From JAPXSY01 sp033812795 (GTDB lineage: Bacteria; Verrucomicrobiota; Kiritimatiellia; RFP12; UBA1067), in NCBI GenBank assembly GCA_033812795.1, contig JAPXSY010000003.1, positions 1 to 64,000 on the forward strand: DNA of 64,000 bases. Reading direction: 5' to 3'. Position 1 is the stretch's first letter, and each line of letters starts with the position of its first letter. This document shows positions 34,585 to 42,908 of this stretch, piece after piece. The notes below the pieces were generated by a model that saw nothing but the letters and a program-made list of their open reading frames with translations, searched no databases and had not been told where the DNA came from. A program made the translations under genes and the position numbers.

Positions 34585-35565
34585 ATGCGCGCGACGGATG
34601 AGATTCTGACGGCCTTACGGCAGGCCGCTGGCGGCGAGGTGTCGAGCCGGGCATTATGCGACCGGCTGGGCGTGTCGCGGGCCGCGATCTGGAAACGGAT
34701 CGAGGCGCTGCGCGGACTCGGATACGGGATCAGCGCGTCGCCACGGCGCGGTTATCGGCTGGAGAGTGTGCCGGACCTGCCGCACGCCGCCGAGGTGCTT
34801 CCCCTTTTGTCGACGCGGCGGATCGGCCGGGATTGCCGATATGTCGCGGAGACCGGGTCCACCAATCGCGATGCGGCGGTGCTGGCCCAAGCCGGCGCCG
34901 AGGAGGGGTTGGTCGTGACGGCCGGATCGCAACACGCGGGCCGCGGCCGGATGACGCGTGTGTGGTTCTCGCCCGCAGGGGTGAACCTCTATTTTTCTCT
35001 GGTGCTGCGGCCTGCGGTCGAGCCGTTGCGCGCCGCGTCCCTGCCGCTGGTTGCGGGATTGGCGGTGGCGGAGGCGGTGGCGGATCTCGCGCCCGAACTC
35101 CAACCCGCGGTCAAGTGGCCGAATGACATTCTGGTGGCCGGACGTAAGTTGTGCGGCATCCTCTGTGAGATGCAGGCGGAAATCGATTGTGTGCGGCACA
35201 TCGTCTTGGGGGTTGGTGTGAACGTCAATCTGGAACGTGCCAGCCTGCCTGAGGAGATCCGGTCCCGCGCGACCTCGCTACGCATGGCGTGCGGCAGGTC
35301 GTTTTCCCGCGCGGCGGTGCTGGCCGCGATCCTCAACCATTTCGAACCGCTTTACGATCAGTGGCTGCGGAAGGGGTTGGAGCCGTTGATCACGCGACTG
35401 GATGCCCGCGACGCCTTGCGCGGCCGCATGATCACGCTGGAGTCGGGCGGCGGCCAGACGCTGCGCGGTCGGGCGGACGGTATTCAGGCGGACGGGGCGT
35501 TGCGTCTGGTGACGGAGCGTGGACCGGTGACCTTGTACTCGGGTGAAACGCATATCGGGACCTAA
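34585..35565 (+). CDS. birA: Biotin-protein ligase / biotin repressor
   Basis: A 326-residue bifunctional BirA. The N-terminal winged helix (residues about 1-65; SRALCDRLGVSRAAIWKRIE) would bind a biotin operator. The ligase domain (about 80-260) has TGSTNRDA, the biotinyl-AMP loop QHAGRGRMTR, WPNDILVAGRKLCGIL and VLGVGVNVN. A C-terminal SH3-like domain ends the protein (RGPVTLYSGETHIG). The enzyme charges biotin carboxyl carrier proteins. Start at 34585: GGGGAG lies five bases upstream; a GTG at 34555 would overlap the preceding stop. No biotin synthesis gene is nearby. Confidence 0.92.
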   Translation: MRATDEILTALRQAAGGEVSSRALCDRLGVSRAAIWKRIEALRGLGYGISASPRRGYRLESVPDLPHAAEVLPLLSTRRIGRDCRYVAETGSTNRDAAVLAQAGAEEGLVVTAGSQHAGRGRMTRVWFSPAGVNLYFSLVLRPAVEPLRAASLPLVAGLAVAEAVADLAPELQPAVKWPNDILVAGRKLCGILCEMQAEIDCVRHIVLGVGVNVNLERASLPEEIRSRATSLRMACGRSFSRAAVLAAILNHFEPLYDQWLRKGLEPLITRLDARDALRGRMITLESGGGQTLRGRADGIQADGALRLVTERGPVTLYSGETHIGT

Positions 35566-35567
35566 TC

Positions 35568-36371
35568 ATGGATTATCGGGCCAAACAGGATAAGACCGGG
35601 CGTGTGCGGAGAATCCGGCGTTGGGTGAACGGTCTCGGCCGCAGCCGTCAATGCTGTGTTTGCGGACGGACTTTCTTCCGGTTCTCCACCTATCGAGGGG
35701 GGTGGCAACAATTTTCCGCCTATCTGCACAACGTCAAATGGATCGGAAGCGACTTCGATCACTTCTGGTGCCCGTTCTGCCGGAGTCATGACCGTGAACG
35801 TCACCTGTTCCTGTACGGGGAGAAGTTGGGCTTTTGGGAGCAGATGCGCGGAACGTCGATTTTACATATCGCGCCGGAAAAGCACGTGTCCCGACGCATC
35901 GAGGCCTGCAAGCCCGAACGTTATGTGAAAGGGGATCTCGTGCCCTCACGGGAGGGGGTCGAGCGCCTCGACGTTTCTGCGATCCCGTATGCGGCCGCAT
36001 CGTTCGACTGGGTGTTGTGCAATCATGTGTTGGAACATGTCCCGGATGACGTGCGGGCGTTGTCGGAACTGTTCCGTGTGCTCAAACCCGGCGGGCATGC
36101 GATCCTGCAGACGCCCTACGCATCGGGTTTGGAACGGACACTTGAAAATCAGGCGGAGATCAACACCGATGCCCAACGTCTGGCATTCTACGGACAGGAA
36201 GATCATGTGCGCCTTTACGGACGGGACCTCTTTGACCGCATTCGGGGACCGGGCTTTTCGCTGGAACTGATTCGGCATGCGGATTGTCTCGGGGATGTGG
36301 ATGCCGCGCGTTATGGGGTCAACCCGGACGAGCCTCTTTTTTTGTGCGTGAAGCCCCTTCCGGCTGTGTGA
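35568..36371 (+). CDS. SAM-dependent methyltransferase with zinc-finger-like N-terminus
   Basis: A 267-residue class I methyltransferase. Residues about 29-70 contain CCVCGRTF and CPFCRSHDRERH, two CxxC pairs that could hold one zinc. The Rossmann core shows ILHIAPEKHVSRRI (motif I variant), FDWVLCNHVLEHVPDD (motif II/III of the Methyltransf_11 group) and LKPGGHAILQTPY. It starts two bases after birA. The core resembles ubiquinone- and sugar-methyltransferases that occur in cell-surface glycan clusters. Substrate unknown. Confidence 0.75.
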   Translation: MDYRAKQDKTGRVRRIRRWVNGLGRSRQCCVCGRTFFRFSTYRGGWQQFSAYLHNVKWIGSDFDHFWCPFCRSHDRERHLFLYGEKLGFWEQMRGTSILHIAPEKHVSRRIEACKPERYVKGDLVPSREGVERLDVSAIPYAAASFDWVLCNHVLEHVPDDVRALSELFRVLKPGGHAILQTPYASGLERTLENQAEINTDAQRLAFYGQEDHVRLYGRDLFDRIRGPGFSLELIRHADCLGDVDAARYGVNPDEPLFLCVKPLPAV

Positions 36372-36398
36372 TATGCTGAGGTCATGAATGAGGTGTCT

Positions 36399-37448
36399 AT
36401 GCGTGTGCGGATTCGATGGGTCTCTTTCTGGGTGACGCTGGCGTTTTGCGGTTTGATGGGGGTGTCGGCTGAAGCCAAATCCAAAGAGGAGCCGCCGAAA
36501 GTTTCGGTGTTGATGAAGGAGGCGAATGACCTGATGTCGCAGGCACAGTCCGCTTACGTCGACGGTGATGCCCCAAAGGCGATTGAGTTGTACCGTAAGG
36601 CGCTGGCTGAGATCGTTCGCGTGGAGCGTGAAAACCCGAACCGGGTCACCTCCGCCGAGTTCGCGCCGGTTCGTTTCCGCAAGGCGTTGTGCGAAACCGA
36701 GATCGACCGTATCCTGATCGAGGAGATCAATGCGTCCTCACGGACCGTCGCGGTCTCCGACACCCGTGCATTGGAGGAGAAGCGGAAAGCCCGGCAAGAG
36801 GCGGCAGCCACCAACCGGGTTCCGGAAGCCACCATAAAACTGTCGGTCAAACGGGGTGTGGGAGGGGGTGACGCGGTTGATCATCCCGAAGACAAACTTG
36901 CGGATGCGGTGCGGTCCGGGTCGGAGCCGGTTGCTGCAAAAACCGACGCGCCGGTGACCAAGACCGAGACCGGAGCAACCGCGAAGCTGGATGTGAAAAA
37001 AGAACTCTCCTGGGTACGGGAACTGTTGTCGCTTGAGAAGTGGGATGAGGCGGATCAAAACCTGCGCACGGTTTTGCGGCATGAACCGACTAGCCGGGAT
37101 GCGCGTTTTCTGATGGCCCTGGTACAGATGCGCCGAGGCAGGGCGGACGATGCGTCGGTCATGATGGACGATCTGCTGGCAGATCCGGTGACTGACGAAT
37201 CGGTGTGTCTGCTGGCCTCGGCGGTATATGCCGCCACCGGATCGTACGGCAAAGCAATGGCCGCGTTGGATCAGGCCATGCGGCTCAATCCTCAACGGCC
37301 TTTAGGTTATCTCAACATGGCTTGGCTGTTGCTCGAAATGCGGCCTGCGGATCTGGCGGAGCCGGAGATGTATTACCGGCAGGCCGTGAAACTCGGCGGC
37401 GCGCGTGACCGTGACATCGAGCGACGGCTGGGAATCAAATCCGAGTAA
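36399..37448 (+). CDS. Exported TPR-repeat protein
   Basis: A 349-residue exported protein. The signal peptide is VRIRWVSFWVTLAFCGLMGVSAEA; 36399 is chosen over 36384 because GAGGTG lies at good distance. The mature part has a helical pair (MKEANDLMSQAQSAYVDGDAPKAIELYRKAL), a low-complexity linker rich in Lys, Thr and Ala, and three to four TPR units (SWVRELLSLEKWDEADQNLRT; YGKAMAALDQAMRLNPQRPLG). It probably scaffolds envelope proteins in the periplasm. It lies 36 bases before the YdbH-like gene, so it may belong to that transcription unit. Confidence 0.7.
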   Translation: MRVRIRWVSFWVTLAFCGLMGVSAEAKSKEEPPKVSVLMKEANDLMSQAQSAYVDGDAPKAIELYRKALAEIVRVERENPNRVTSAEFAPVRFRKALCETEIDRILIEEINASSRTVAVSDTRALEEKRKARQEAAATNRVPEATIKLSVKRGVGGGDAVDHPEDKLADAVRSGSEPVAAKTDAPVTKTETGATAKLDVKKELSWVRELLSLEKWDEADQNLRTVLRHEPTSRDARFLMALVQMRRGRADDASVMMDDLLADPVTDESVCLLASAVYAATGSYGKAMAALDQAMRLNPQRPLGYLNMAWLLLEMRPADLAEPEMYYRQAVKLGGARDRDIERRLGIKSE

Positions 37449-37484
37449 TGCCTGAGTGATGCCGGGCGCAACGCGACCGGCCGG

Positions 37485-40400
37485 ATGGGGGACATGGACG
37501 CACGTCTGACAAAACCGGAACCGGCCCGCCGCTGGAGGCGGTTGGCTTCGGTGGTGTGGTGCGGTGTGGCCGTAGTCCTGTTCGGACTTTTGATCGTGGA
37601 CATTTGGCTGTTCCGGGTTGGAATCGTGACGCACATGGCGCGTATGACACTGGACCGGTACGGATTCTCGGATACAGAGTTTGCGATCGCCGGGTTCGAC
37701 ACGCGGGGTGTGGTGCTGGAAGATATCCGGATCGGTCAGCCGCAGCCGCTGCTGGAGGTCGATCAGATGCGGCTTCGGTTTCGCGTGGGCGATCTGTTGC
37801 GCGGCAGGTTGGAGCGTCTGGATGTCGAGGGCGTCCGTCTCGACATGCGTCTGGACGAACAAAGAATCACGCTGCCGCTGGCGGAACTTCTCCTGCCGCG
37901 ATTGGCAACGATCCGCAGGCCGGACCGCAAGTCCGCGCGGATTTTTCAACTCGACGCCGCGACCGTGCGCGAGATGCGGATCGACCTGCTGAACCGCAAA
38001 GAGGTGCCCCTGACGCAACTCGTTTTAGAACTCAGTGCCTTTGCTGAACCACATGGGTGCACGCGCGTCTGGGGCTCGCTCGGGGATGCCGCAACCAACT
38101 TGTGTGTACGTGTGGACGGTACGCTCGAACCGGGAACCGGAAACCTGTCGCTGCGCTCCGATATGCGTGTTGCGACACTGGCGCCGGTCGCGGACTGGAT
38201 CATGCAGGCCACGGCCGGCGAAGGGAGGAGGCACCGGATTCCGGTACGTATCGAAGGCGGCTTGACCGCACGGGGCGAAGTGACGGCGGAACGCTGGCGT
38301 GAAATGCGGACAGGGAACATGGAGGTCGCGCTGGACCGGCAGACCGTGATCCGTTTCGAGGGGGAGGATCGTTTCGTCCGGTTTCAGAATCTGCGGGCTG
38401 ATCTCACCGGTGCGCCGGATGAGTGGAGTCTGCGGTTGCATGCCGGCGTGTCGGGTTTCCGGTTGGATGCGGAGCGTGCTGTCGCGCGGGAGAGCGGTCG
38501 GCTGCTCAGCCTCAGGGGGAACGCGAGATTTCAGCGGACAGGGAGGCGGCAGCACGTCACGGCCACGCTGGAGTCAGATCTTCCCGGTCGTTCGCTGGGA
38601 CAGCTATTCTCCGCGATGCTGCCGCTGGTTCCCCGATTGTTTGCCGAAGGCGGGACACTGCGCGTCGAGACCGATCTCACAGCGGAGCAAGGTGGGAAAT
38701 GGACGGGACAGACCGAGTTTCTGGCTACGGCAAAGCACTCGTCCGTCAGAGTGCCCGCCGGTCGTGCGGGTGCCGAATCCGTTTCGGTTTCTGCTACCGT
38801 ACCGATGGAAAAAGGAAAAGCCGGCGCATTGCAGGCGCGTGTGGCGGTGGAAGACGGGTTTGTTTTCAAAAAAGGGTTCGTGTTGCGGGGCGGGGCAGAG
38901 ATGCGGCTGACCGCTGCGCCACCGTATGATACAGCGAACGGCACCCTGACTGGACGCATTGCCGAGATGCGGGCCCTGCGGAAACGCGGCGTCAGCATGT
39001 CGCAAGAAGGGGTCGGGTTCGAGAGTGCGGTTCAGGTGAGCGGGCTGGTAACGAATCCGGTGTGGCATCTGGATTTACATATGCCGGAAACTGCGGTGGC
39101 TGTTACAAACCCTGTTTGCCACGCCTCTGCGATGATGGGCGCGCAAGCGCGCGTGCAGTACGGCGCACAAGTTCTCGCGGCGGAAGGCGGAGTGTGGGTA
39201 CGGGACGGGGCAGCCAGGCTCACTGTCTCCGGTGGGGTTCAGAACGTGGTGGCCGGGCTCGAACGGGCTGCGTTACGCTTTGATTTGCCAGCGTATGCGG
39301 TTTCCGCACCGGATCAGGCGGTCGCCGACGTGTCGGTCGAGGTCACGAACGGATGGCTCCGCGCAGATGACCGGTTGGCGCTTGAAGGGCTTCAGATGTT
39401 CGTCCCGTTACGAGGGTCAGTACGGGACGGCATAACCTGTCTGGCGGGCCAGCGCTTCGGGTGGGACCACTGGGAAGCCGAAGGGGTGCGGCTGGTGGCC
39501 GACGGGTTCGGTGTTGAAGCGGACACGGGGCAGATCGCTGGCAGGCTGGGTGTCCGCGCGGTCGATAGTGCGGCACGTGTCGACATCGGTGTGGTTGTGC
39601 CGATCGCCAGACCGGGACAGGCCAAGGCGACCGTTACGTTTCCGGAGGCTTCGCTTGAGCGTGACGATGCGCTGGCCGCCCGCCTGCGGAAAGCCGTACC
39701 CGATCTGGAGGCGAGTGCGCGTGTCGCGGCGGAGGCGGCCTTTCGTCTGGGCGGCGGCACACCGCATGCCGTCGGGCGCGTGTGTGTCCGGGACGGCCAG
39801 TTTCGTAAAAAGGAAATGTCGGTGAGCGGACTGGCGTTGGACATGCCTTTTGAATTTTCCCCGACTTTCCGCACAATAGAACGGCCGTCCCTCACGTTTA
39901 AACAGATTCAGGCAGGAAATATCCGGCTCGATGCGGGGCGGATCGAATTTGATCTCACACCGCGTGAAGTGAGCGTGGGCAGCATGGAGGTGGGGTGGTG
40001 CAAAGGCTCCCTCCGTGCCTATTCGGTGCTTTTCGATTTGAAGGATCGGAAAGATGAGTTCATCGTGTATGCGGACCGGATCGATTTGGGGGAAGCCCTG
40101 ATGATGGTGATGCCGTTTCAAGGCGTGATGGAGGGGGTGCTGTACGGCCGGTTCCCCGTGGGGATTGACGGAAACCGGATTCGTCTTTCAACCGGGTATC
40201 TTTACTCCCTGCCGGGTCAGGGCGGACGGTTGAAACTGGATGATGCCGCTCCCATGGCGTCACTGCTCGATCGCGCGGGCATCAAGGGCGATGTGCAGCG
40301 GCCGCTCTCCAAGGCGTTGAGCGATCTCCTGTTCCACGCCATCCGGTTGGAGTTGGAGCCTAAGCCGGAGGGCGACGCGGTGTTGCGGATTCTGTTGGAA

Positions 40401-40508
40401 GGCAAGTCGAATGACAAGGACTGGCCCGCGCCGGTTTCATTGAATCTCAACTTGCACGGGCCGATCGAGAAGTTGGTGAATGTGGGACTGGACTTGTCCC
40501 GGGAGTGA
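37485..40508 (+). CDS. ydbH: YdbH-like AsmA-family lipid transport protein
   Basis: A 1007-residue protein with one N-terminal membrane segment (ASVVWCGVAVVLFGLLIVDIWLF, about residues 22-45) and a long periplasmic part of repeating beta-strands, the AsmA-like bridge architecture. The C-terminus (MEGVLYGRFPVGIDGNRIRL, LSTGYLYSLPGQGGRLKLDD, then PVSLNLNLHGPIEKLVNVGL) corresponds to the YdbH C-terminal domain. In E. coli, YdbH, TamB and YhdP are partly redundant proteins for phospholipid traffic to the outer membrane. The two following genes match YnbE and YdbL in size, signal type and order, which strongly supports the call. Length is close to E. coli YdbH (about 880) with a longer middle. Confidence 0.8.
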   Translation: MGDMDARLTKPEPARRWRRLASVVWCGVAVVLFGLLIVDIWLFRVGIVTHMARMTLDRYGFSDTEFAIAGFDTRGVVLEDIRIGQPQPLLEVDQMRLRFRVGDLLRGRLERLDVEGVRLDMRLDEQRITLPLAELLLPRLATIRRPDRKSARIFQLDAATVREMRIDLLNRKEVPLTQLVLELSAFAEPHGCTRVWGSLGDAATNLCVRVDGTLEPGTGNLSLRSDMRVATLAPVADWIMQATAGEGRRHRIPVRIEGGLTARGEVTAERWREMRTGNMEVALDRQTVIRFEGEDRFVRFQNLRADLTGAPDEWSLRLHAGVSGFRLDAERAVARESGRLLSLRGNARFQRTGRRQHVTATLESDLPGRSLGQLFSAMLPLVPRLFAEGGTLRVETDLTAEQGGKWTGQTEFLATAKHSSVRVPAGRAGAESVSVSATVPMEKGKAGALQARVAVEDGFVFKKGFVLRGGAEMRLTAAPPYDTANGTLTGRIAEMRALRKRGVSMSQEGVGFESAVQVSGLVTNPVWHLDLHMPETAVAVTNPVCHASAMMGAQARVQYGAQVLAAEGGVWVRDGAARLTVSGGVQNVVAGLERAALRFDLPAYAVSAPDQAVADVSVEVTNGWLRADDRLALEGLQMFVPLRGSVRDGITCLAGQRFGWDHWEAEGVRLVADGFGVEADTGQIAGRLGVRAVDSAARVDIGVVVPIARPGQAKATVTFPEASLERDDALAARLRKAVPDLEASARVAAEAAFRLGGGTPHAVGRVCVRDGQFRKKEMSVSGLALDMPFEFSPTFRTIERPSLTFKQIQAGNIRLDAGRIEFDLTPREVSVGSMEVGWCKGSLRAYSVLFDLKDRKDEFIVYADRIDLGEALMMVMPFQGVMEGVLYGRFPVGIDGNRIRLSTGYLYSLPGQGGRLKLDDAAPMASLLDRAGIKGDVQRPLSKALSDLLFHAIRLELEPKPEGDAVLRILLEGKSNDKDWPAPVSLNLNLHGPIEKLVNVGLDLSRE

Positions 40509-40523
40509 AAGAAGGAGGACAGA

Positions 40524-40697
40524 ATGAGACCCAAAGAACGGCGTTTTCTATCCGTGCTGCTGCTGGTCGTGACGACCGGCTGCATCACCGGATGCTTTTG
40601 GGTGAAAACCGAACATGAGGTCAAACCGATTCACATCACGATGGATGTGAATCTGAAGGTACAGAAAGAGTTGGAAGATTTCCTCTGTCTGGACTGA
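40524..40697 (+). CDS. ynbE: YnbE-like outer-membrane lipoprotein
   Basis: A 57-residue lipoprotein between the YdbH- and YdbL-like genes, with GGAGG five bases before the ATG. The leader RRFLSVLLLVVTTGCITGC offers lipobox Cys20 or, better, Cys24 (ITGC). The mature peptide VKPIHITMDVNLKVQKELED has the KPI-I-M-V-K pattern of YnbE. In E. coli YnbE sits in the outer membrane and contacts the YdbH C-terminus to complete the bridge. It lies 15 bases after ydbH. Confidence 0.8.
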   Translation: MRPKERRFLSVLLLVVTTGCITGCFWVKTEHEVKPIHITMDVNLKVQKELEDFLCLD

Positions 40698-40716
40698 ACG
40701 AAAGAGGGAGGCGGAT

Positions 40717-41058
40717 ATGCGTAACAAATGGAGAGTGAGAGGATTGATGCTGGCCTGCGTACTCGGTTGCGTCTGTGCGGCGCAGGCGGATACGATGCAG
40801 GAGATCAAAGCGCGGCGCAGAGCGCGTCGTGAGCAAATCCGGCAACTGGTTCAGACCGGTCATGCCAAGGAGGGGGACGAAGGATATCTTATGGCTCAGA
40901 GAGCGCTGACAGCAGACCAGACGGCTTTGATGCAAGCTGAAAACGAGGATCGTAAAGCTGGCTATACCGCGATCGCCCAAGCGAACGGCAAGTCCGTCGC
41001 GGAAGTGGGGCGTCAGGCCGCGGTCATCCAAAAAAACCGGCGTGCCTCAAAACAATGA
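40717..41058 (+). CDS. ydbL: YdbL-like periplasmic protein (DUF1318)
   Basis: A 113-residue exported protein: signal peptide LMLACVLGCVCAAQA, then a charged helical body with GDEGYLMAQRAL, NEDRKAGYTAIAQANGKSVAEVGRQAA, which matches the YdbL/DUF1318 pattern of EN-R--Y--IA--N--S--EV. E. coli YdbL regulates or chaperones the YdbH-YnbE contact. GAGGGAGG precedes the start; 19 bases separate it from ynbE, so the three form one operon in the same order as in E. coli. Confidence 0.8.
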   Translation: MRNKWRVRGLMLACVLGCVCAAQADTMQEIKARRRARREQIRQLVQTGHAKEGDEGYLMAQRALTADQTALMQAENEDRKAGYTAIAQANGKSVAEVGRQAAVIQKNRRASKQ

Positions 41059-41108
41059 CGGGGATGAGGCAATAAGAAAAGGAAAACGAAAAAAAGGAAA
41101 GTCGGAAA

Positions 41109-42473
41109 ATGAGAACACGGTTTCGCTGGGTTTGGATGACGGTCGTGCTGTCAGCCGGGATGGTTTTCGGCAGGATGTTCCGGGACGGGGAGGTCGTCTG
41201 TTTTTTAGGGGACAGTATCACGAACGGGGGGCGTTACCAGAACACCGTCTGGGACTATTATCTGACGCGTTTTCCCGGTTGGACGATCCGGTTTGTGCAC
41301 GCGGGGCGTTCGGGAGACTCTGCGGGCGGCTCGCTTGGACGGCTTCAGGAGGATGTGATGGATTACAAACCGACCTCCGTGGCCATCATGATGGGCATGA
41401 ACGATGTGGGCCGGGGGAATTATGTCGCGAATCCGGACGAAAAACGCAAGGCCGCGCAACAGCGCTCGCTGGACGGATACAAGGCCAACATGGAAAAGGT
41501 CACCGAGCGAATCCTCAACGAAGCGAACCGGCCCCATCTGTTTCTGATCACGCCCTCGCCTTTTGACCAGACGGTTGTGCTGGAGCGGGATAACAACCAA
41601 CCGGGATGCAATGACGGATTGGGCCGTTGTGCGGCGATCGTTCGGGAACTGGCGTCCAAAGTGAATGCGACGGTGGTTGATTTTCACGGCCCGATGACGG
41701 CGTTCAATCTCGAACAACAGAAAAAAGATCCGAAATACACGATCGTGGGAGCGGATCGCGTGCATCCCGGTGCGCCGGGGCATCTGATGATGGCGTGGTT
41801 GTTTTTGAAGGCCCAGGGGGTGCCGTCGCTTGTTTCGCGAGTCGCGGTTGACGCATCGGCGGGACAGGTTACCGCAGGTGAGAACGCTACGGTGACAGCG
41901 GTCGCGAAGCGGGATGGCGGCGTGACGTTCACCGTGTTGGCCAAGGCCCTGCCGTTCCCGACGGATCCTGCGGCATGCAAGGCGTTGGAAGGTCTGTTGC
42001 CGATCTTGGAAGAACTCAGCCAAGAGACGCTTCACGTGACCGGTCTGGCGGCGGGCGAGTACGCGCTCGTGATCGACGGCAAGGAGGTCGGCCGGTATTC
42101 GGCGGCGGCGCTGGCGACCGGGATTTCGTTGGGGGCGAACACGATGACCCCGCAGTATCAGCAGGCGCTGAATGTGTCGCGCTTGAACGCGCGCCGCCGG
42201 GATGCCGAGTGTCAGGCGCGTAACTTGCTGAACACCCGGCGGTGGATGAAAAACCACCACAAGATCAATGTGGATGATCCGGCTGCTGTGCAGGCGCACT
42301 ATGACGGGATGAAGGATAAACGCCAGTACAGCGCGGTCATGGCTCTCAACTACATCAAAAAATGGCCGCAATACGAGGCCTACCGCAAAAATGCTGCGGA
42401 ACTTGAAAAGGAGATGCTCGCCAGTCGGACTCCTGCGCCGCACGTCTATGAGGTGCGGCCAGTCGGCCGGTGA
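41109..42473 (+). CDS. Exported SGNH/GDSL-family hydrolase
   Basis: A 454-residue exported esterase. The signal peptide is WVWMTVVLSAGMVFG. The block I motif FLGDSITNGG gives the catalytic Ser; block II Gly lies in HAGRSGDSAGG; MMGMNDVGRGN gives block III Asn; and RVHPGAPGHLMMA gives the Asp/His pair of block V (VHPGAPGH). The extra C-terminal 200 residues (about 255-454) include a helical segment (ALNVSRLNARRRDAECQARN). Related PVC proteins act on acetylated sugars, and a lipid role next to the YdbH module is only positional. It begins 50 bases after ydbL. Confidence 0.8.
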   Translation: MRTRFRWVWMTVVLSAGMVFGRMFRDGEVVCFLGDSITNGGRYQNTVWDYYLTRFPGWTIRFVHAGRSGDSAGGSLGRLQEDVMDYKPTSVAIMMGMNDVGRGNYVANPDEKRKAAQQRSLDGYKANMEKVTERILNEANRPHLFLITPSPFDQTVVLERDNNQPGCNDGLGRCAAIVRELASKVNATVVDFHGPMTAFNLEQQKKDPKYTIVGADRVHPGAPGHLMMAWLFLKAQGVPSLVSRVAVDASAGQVTAGENATVTAVAKRDGGVTFTVLAKALPFPTDPAACKALEGLLPILEELSQETLHVTGLAAGEYALVIDGKEVGRYSAAALATGISLGANTMTPQYQQALNVSRLNARRRDAECQARNLLNTRRWMKNHHKINVDDPAAVQAHYDGMKDKRQYSAVMALNYIKKWPQYEAYRKNAAELEKEMLASRTPAPHVYEVRPVGR

Positions 42474-42484
42474 CACGTTGCCTT

Positions 42485-42546
42485 TTGAGGGGTTCGGGTT
42501 TGAGACCATCACGTCACTCCTGAAATCAGGAACCCGAAACCCTCAA
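42485..42546. repeat. Large inverted repeat after the SGNH gene
   Basis: 16-base arms TTGAGGGGTTCGGGTT (42485-42500) and AACCCGAAACCCTCAA (42531-42546) pair with one mismatch around a 30-base loop, in which CCTGA-AA-TCAGG forms a smaller stem. It begins 12 bases after the stop codon. There is no T tract, so it is not a classical terminator, but it may protect or process the 3' end. Confidence 0.65.
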
Positions 42547-42606
42547 TGGTCAGAGAATCAGGGTTGTGCTCGCGTTGCCGCGCCGCCGGGGAAACGGAAT
42601 TCACGC

Positions 42607-42634
42607 TTGCCAGTGTACGAACCGATTTGATAAA
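42607..42634 (+). promoter_or_regulatory. Likely tRNA-Glu promoter
   Basis: TTGCCA (5/6), 16 bases, GATAAA (4/6). The predicted start near 42641 is about 12 bases before the mature tRNA 5' end, as expected for a monocistronic tRNA. Confidence 0.5.
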
Positions 42635-42652
42635 GTTTAGCCACTTTTTTGT

Positions 42653-42727
42653 GCGCCCATCGTCTATCGGTTAGGACACAAGGTTTTCATCCTTGGAAGC
42701 GGAGTTCGACTCTCCGTGGGCGCGCCA
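42653..42727 (+). tRNA. tRNA-Glu (anticodon UUC)
   Basis: A 75-base tRNA including an encoded CCA end. Acceptor arms GCGCCCA (42653-42659) and TGGGCGC (42717-42723) pair fully, discriminator G, then CCA (42725-42727). Anticodon stem CAAGG/CCTTG encloses loop TTTTCAT with anticodon TTC at 42686-42688. The T arm contains GTTCGAC. It reads GAA and GAG codons. Confidence 0.95.
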
Positions 42728-42908
42728 TCATTACTATATCTCGAACCCTGTGCGCCGGATTGAGAACGCTTGAGTCGGGGGGCGGTTGGCCTTCTACAAT
42801 TTCATGTTGGGGCCCGGCTTGGTCCGGAATGTGCATAACGGGTTCAAATGATTGTCATATGCGCGTGGATATCTTATTCTTTTTCCCATTCCCATGTTGG
42901 GGTGACCC

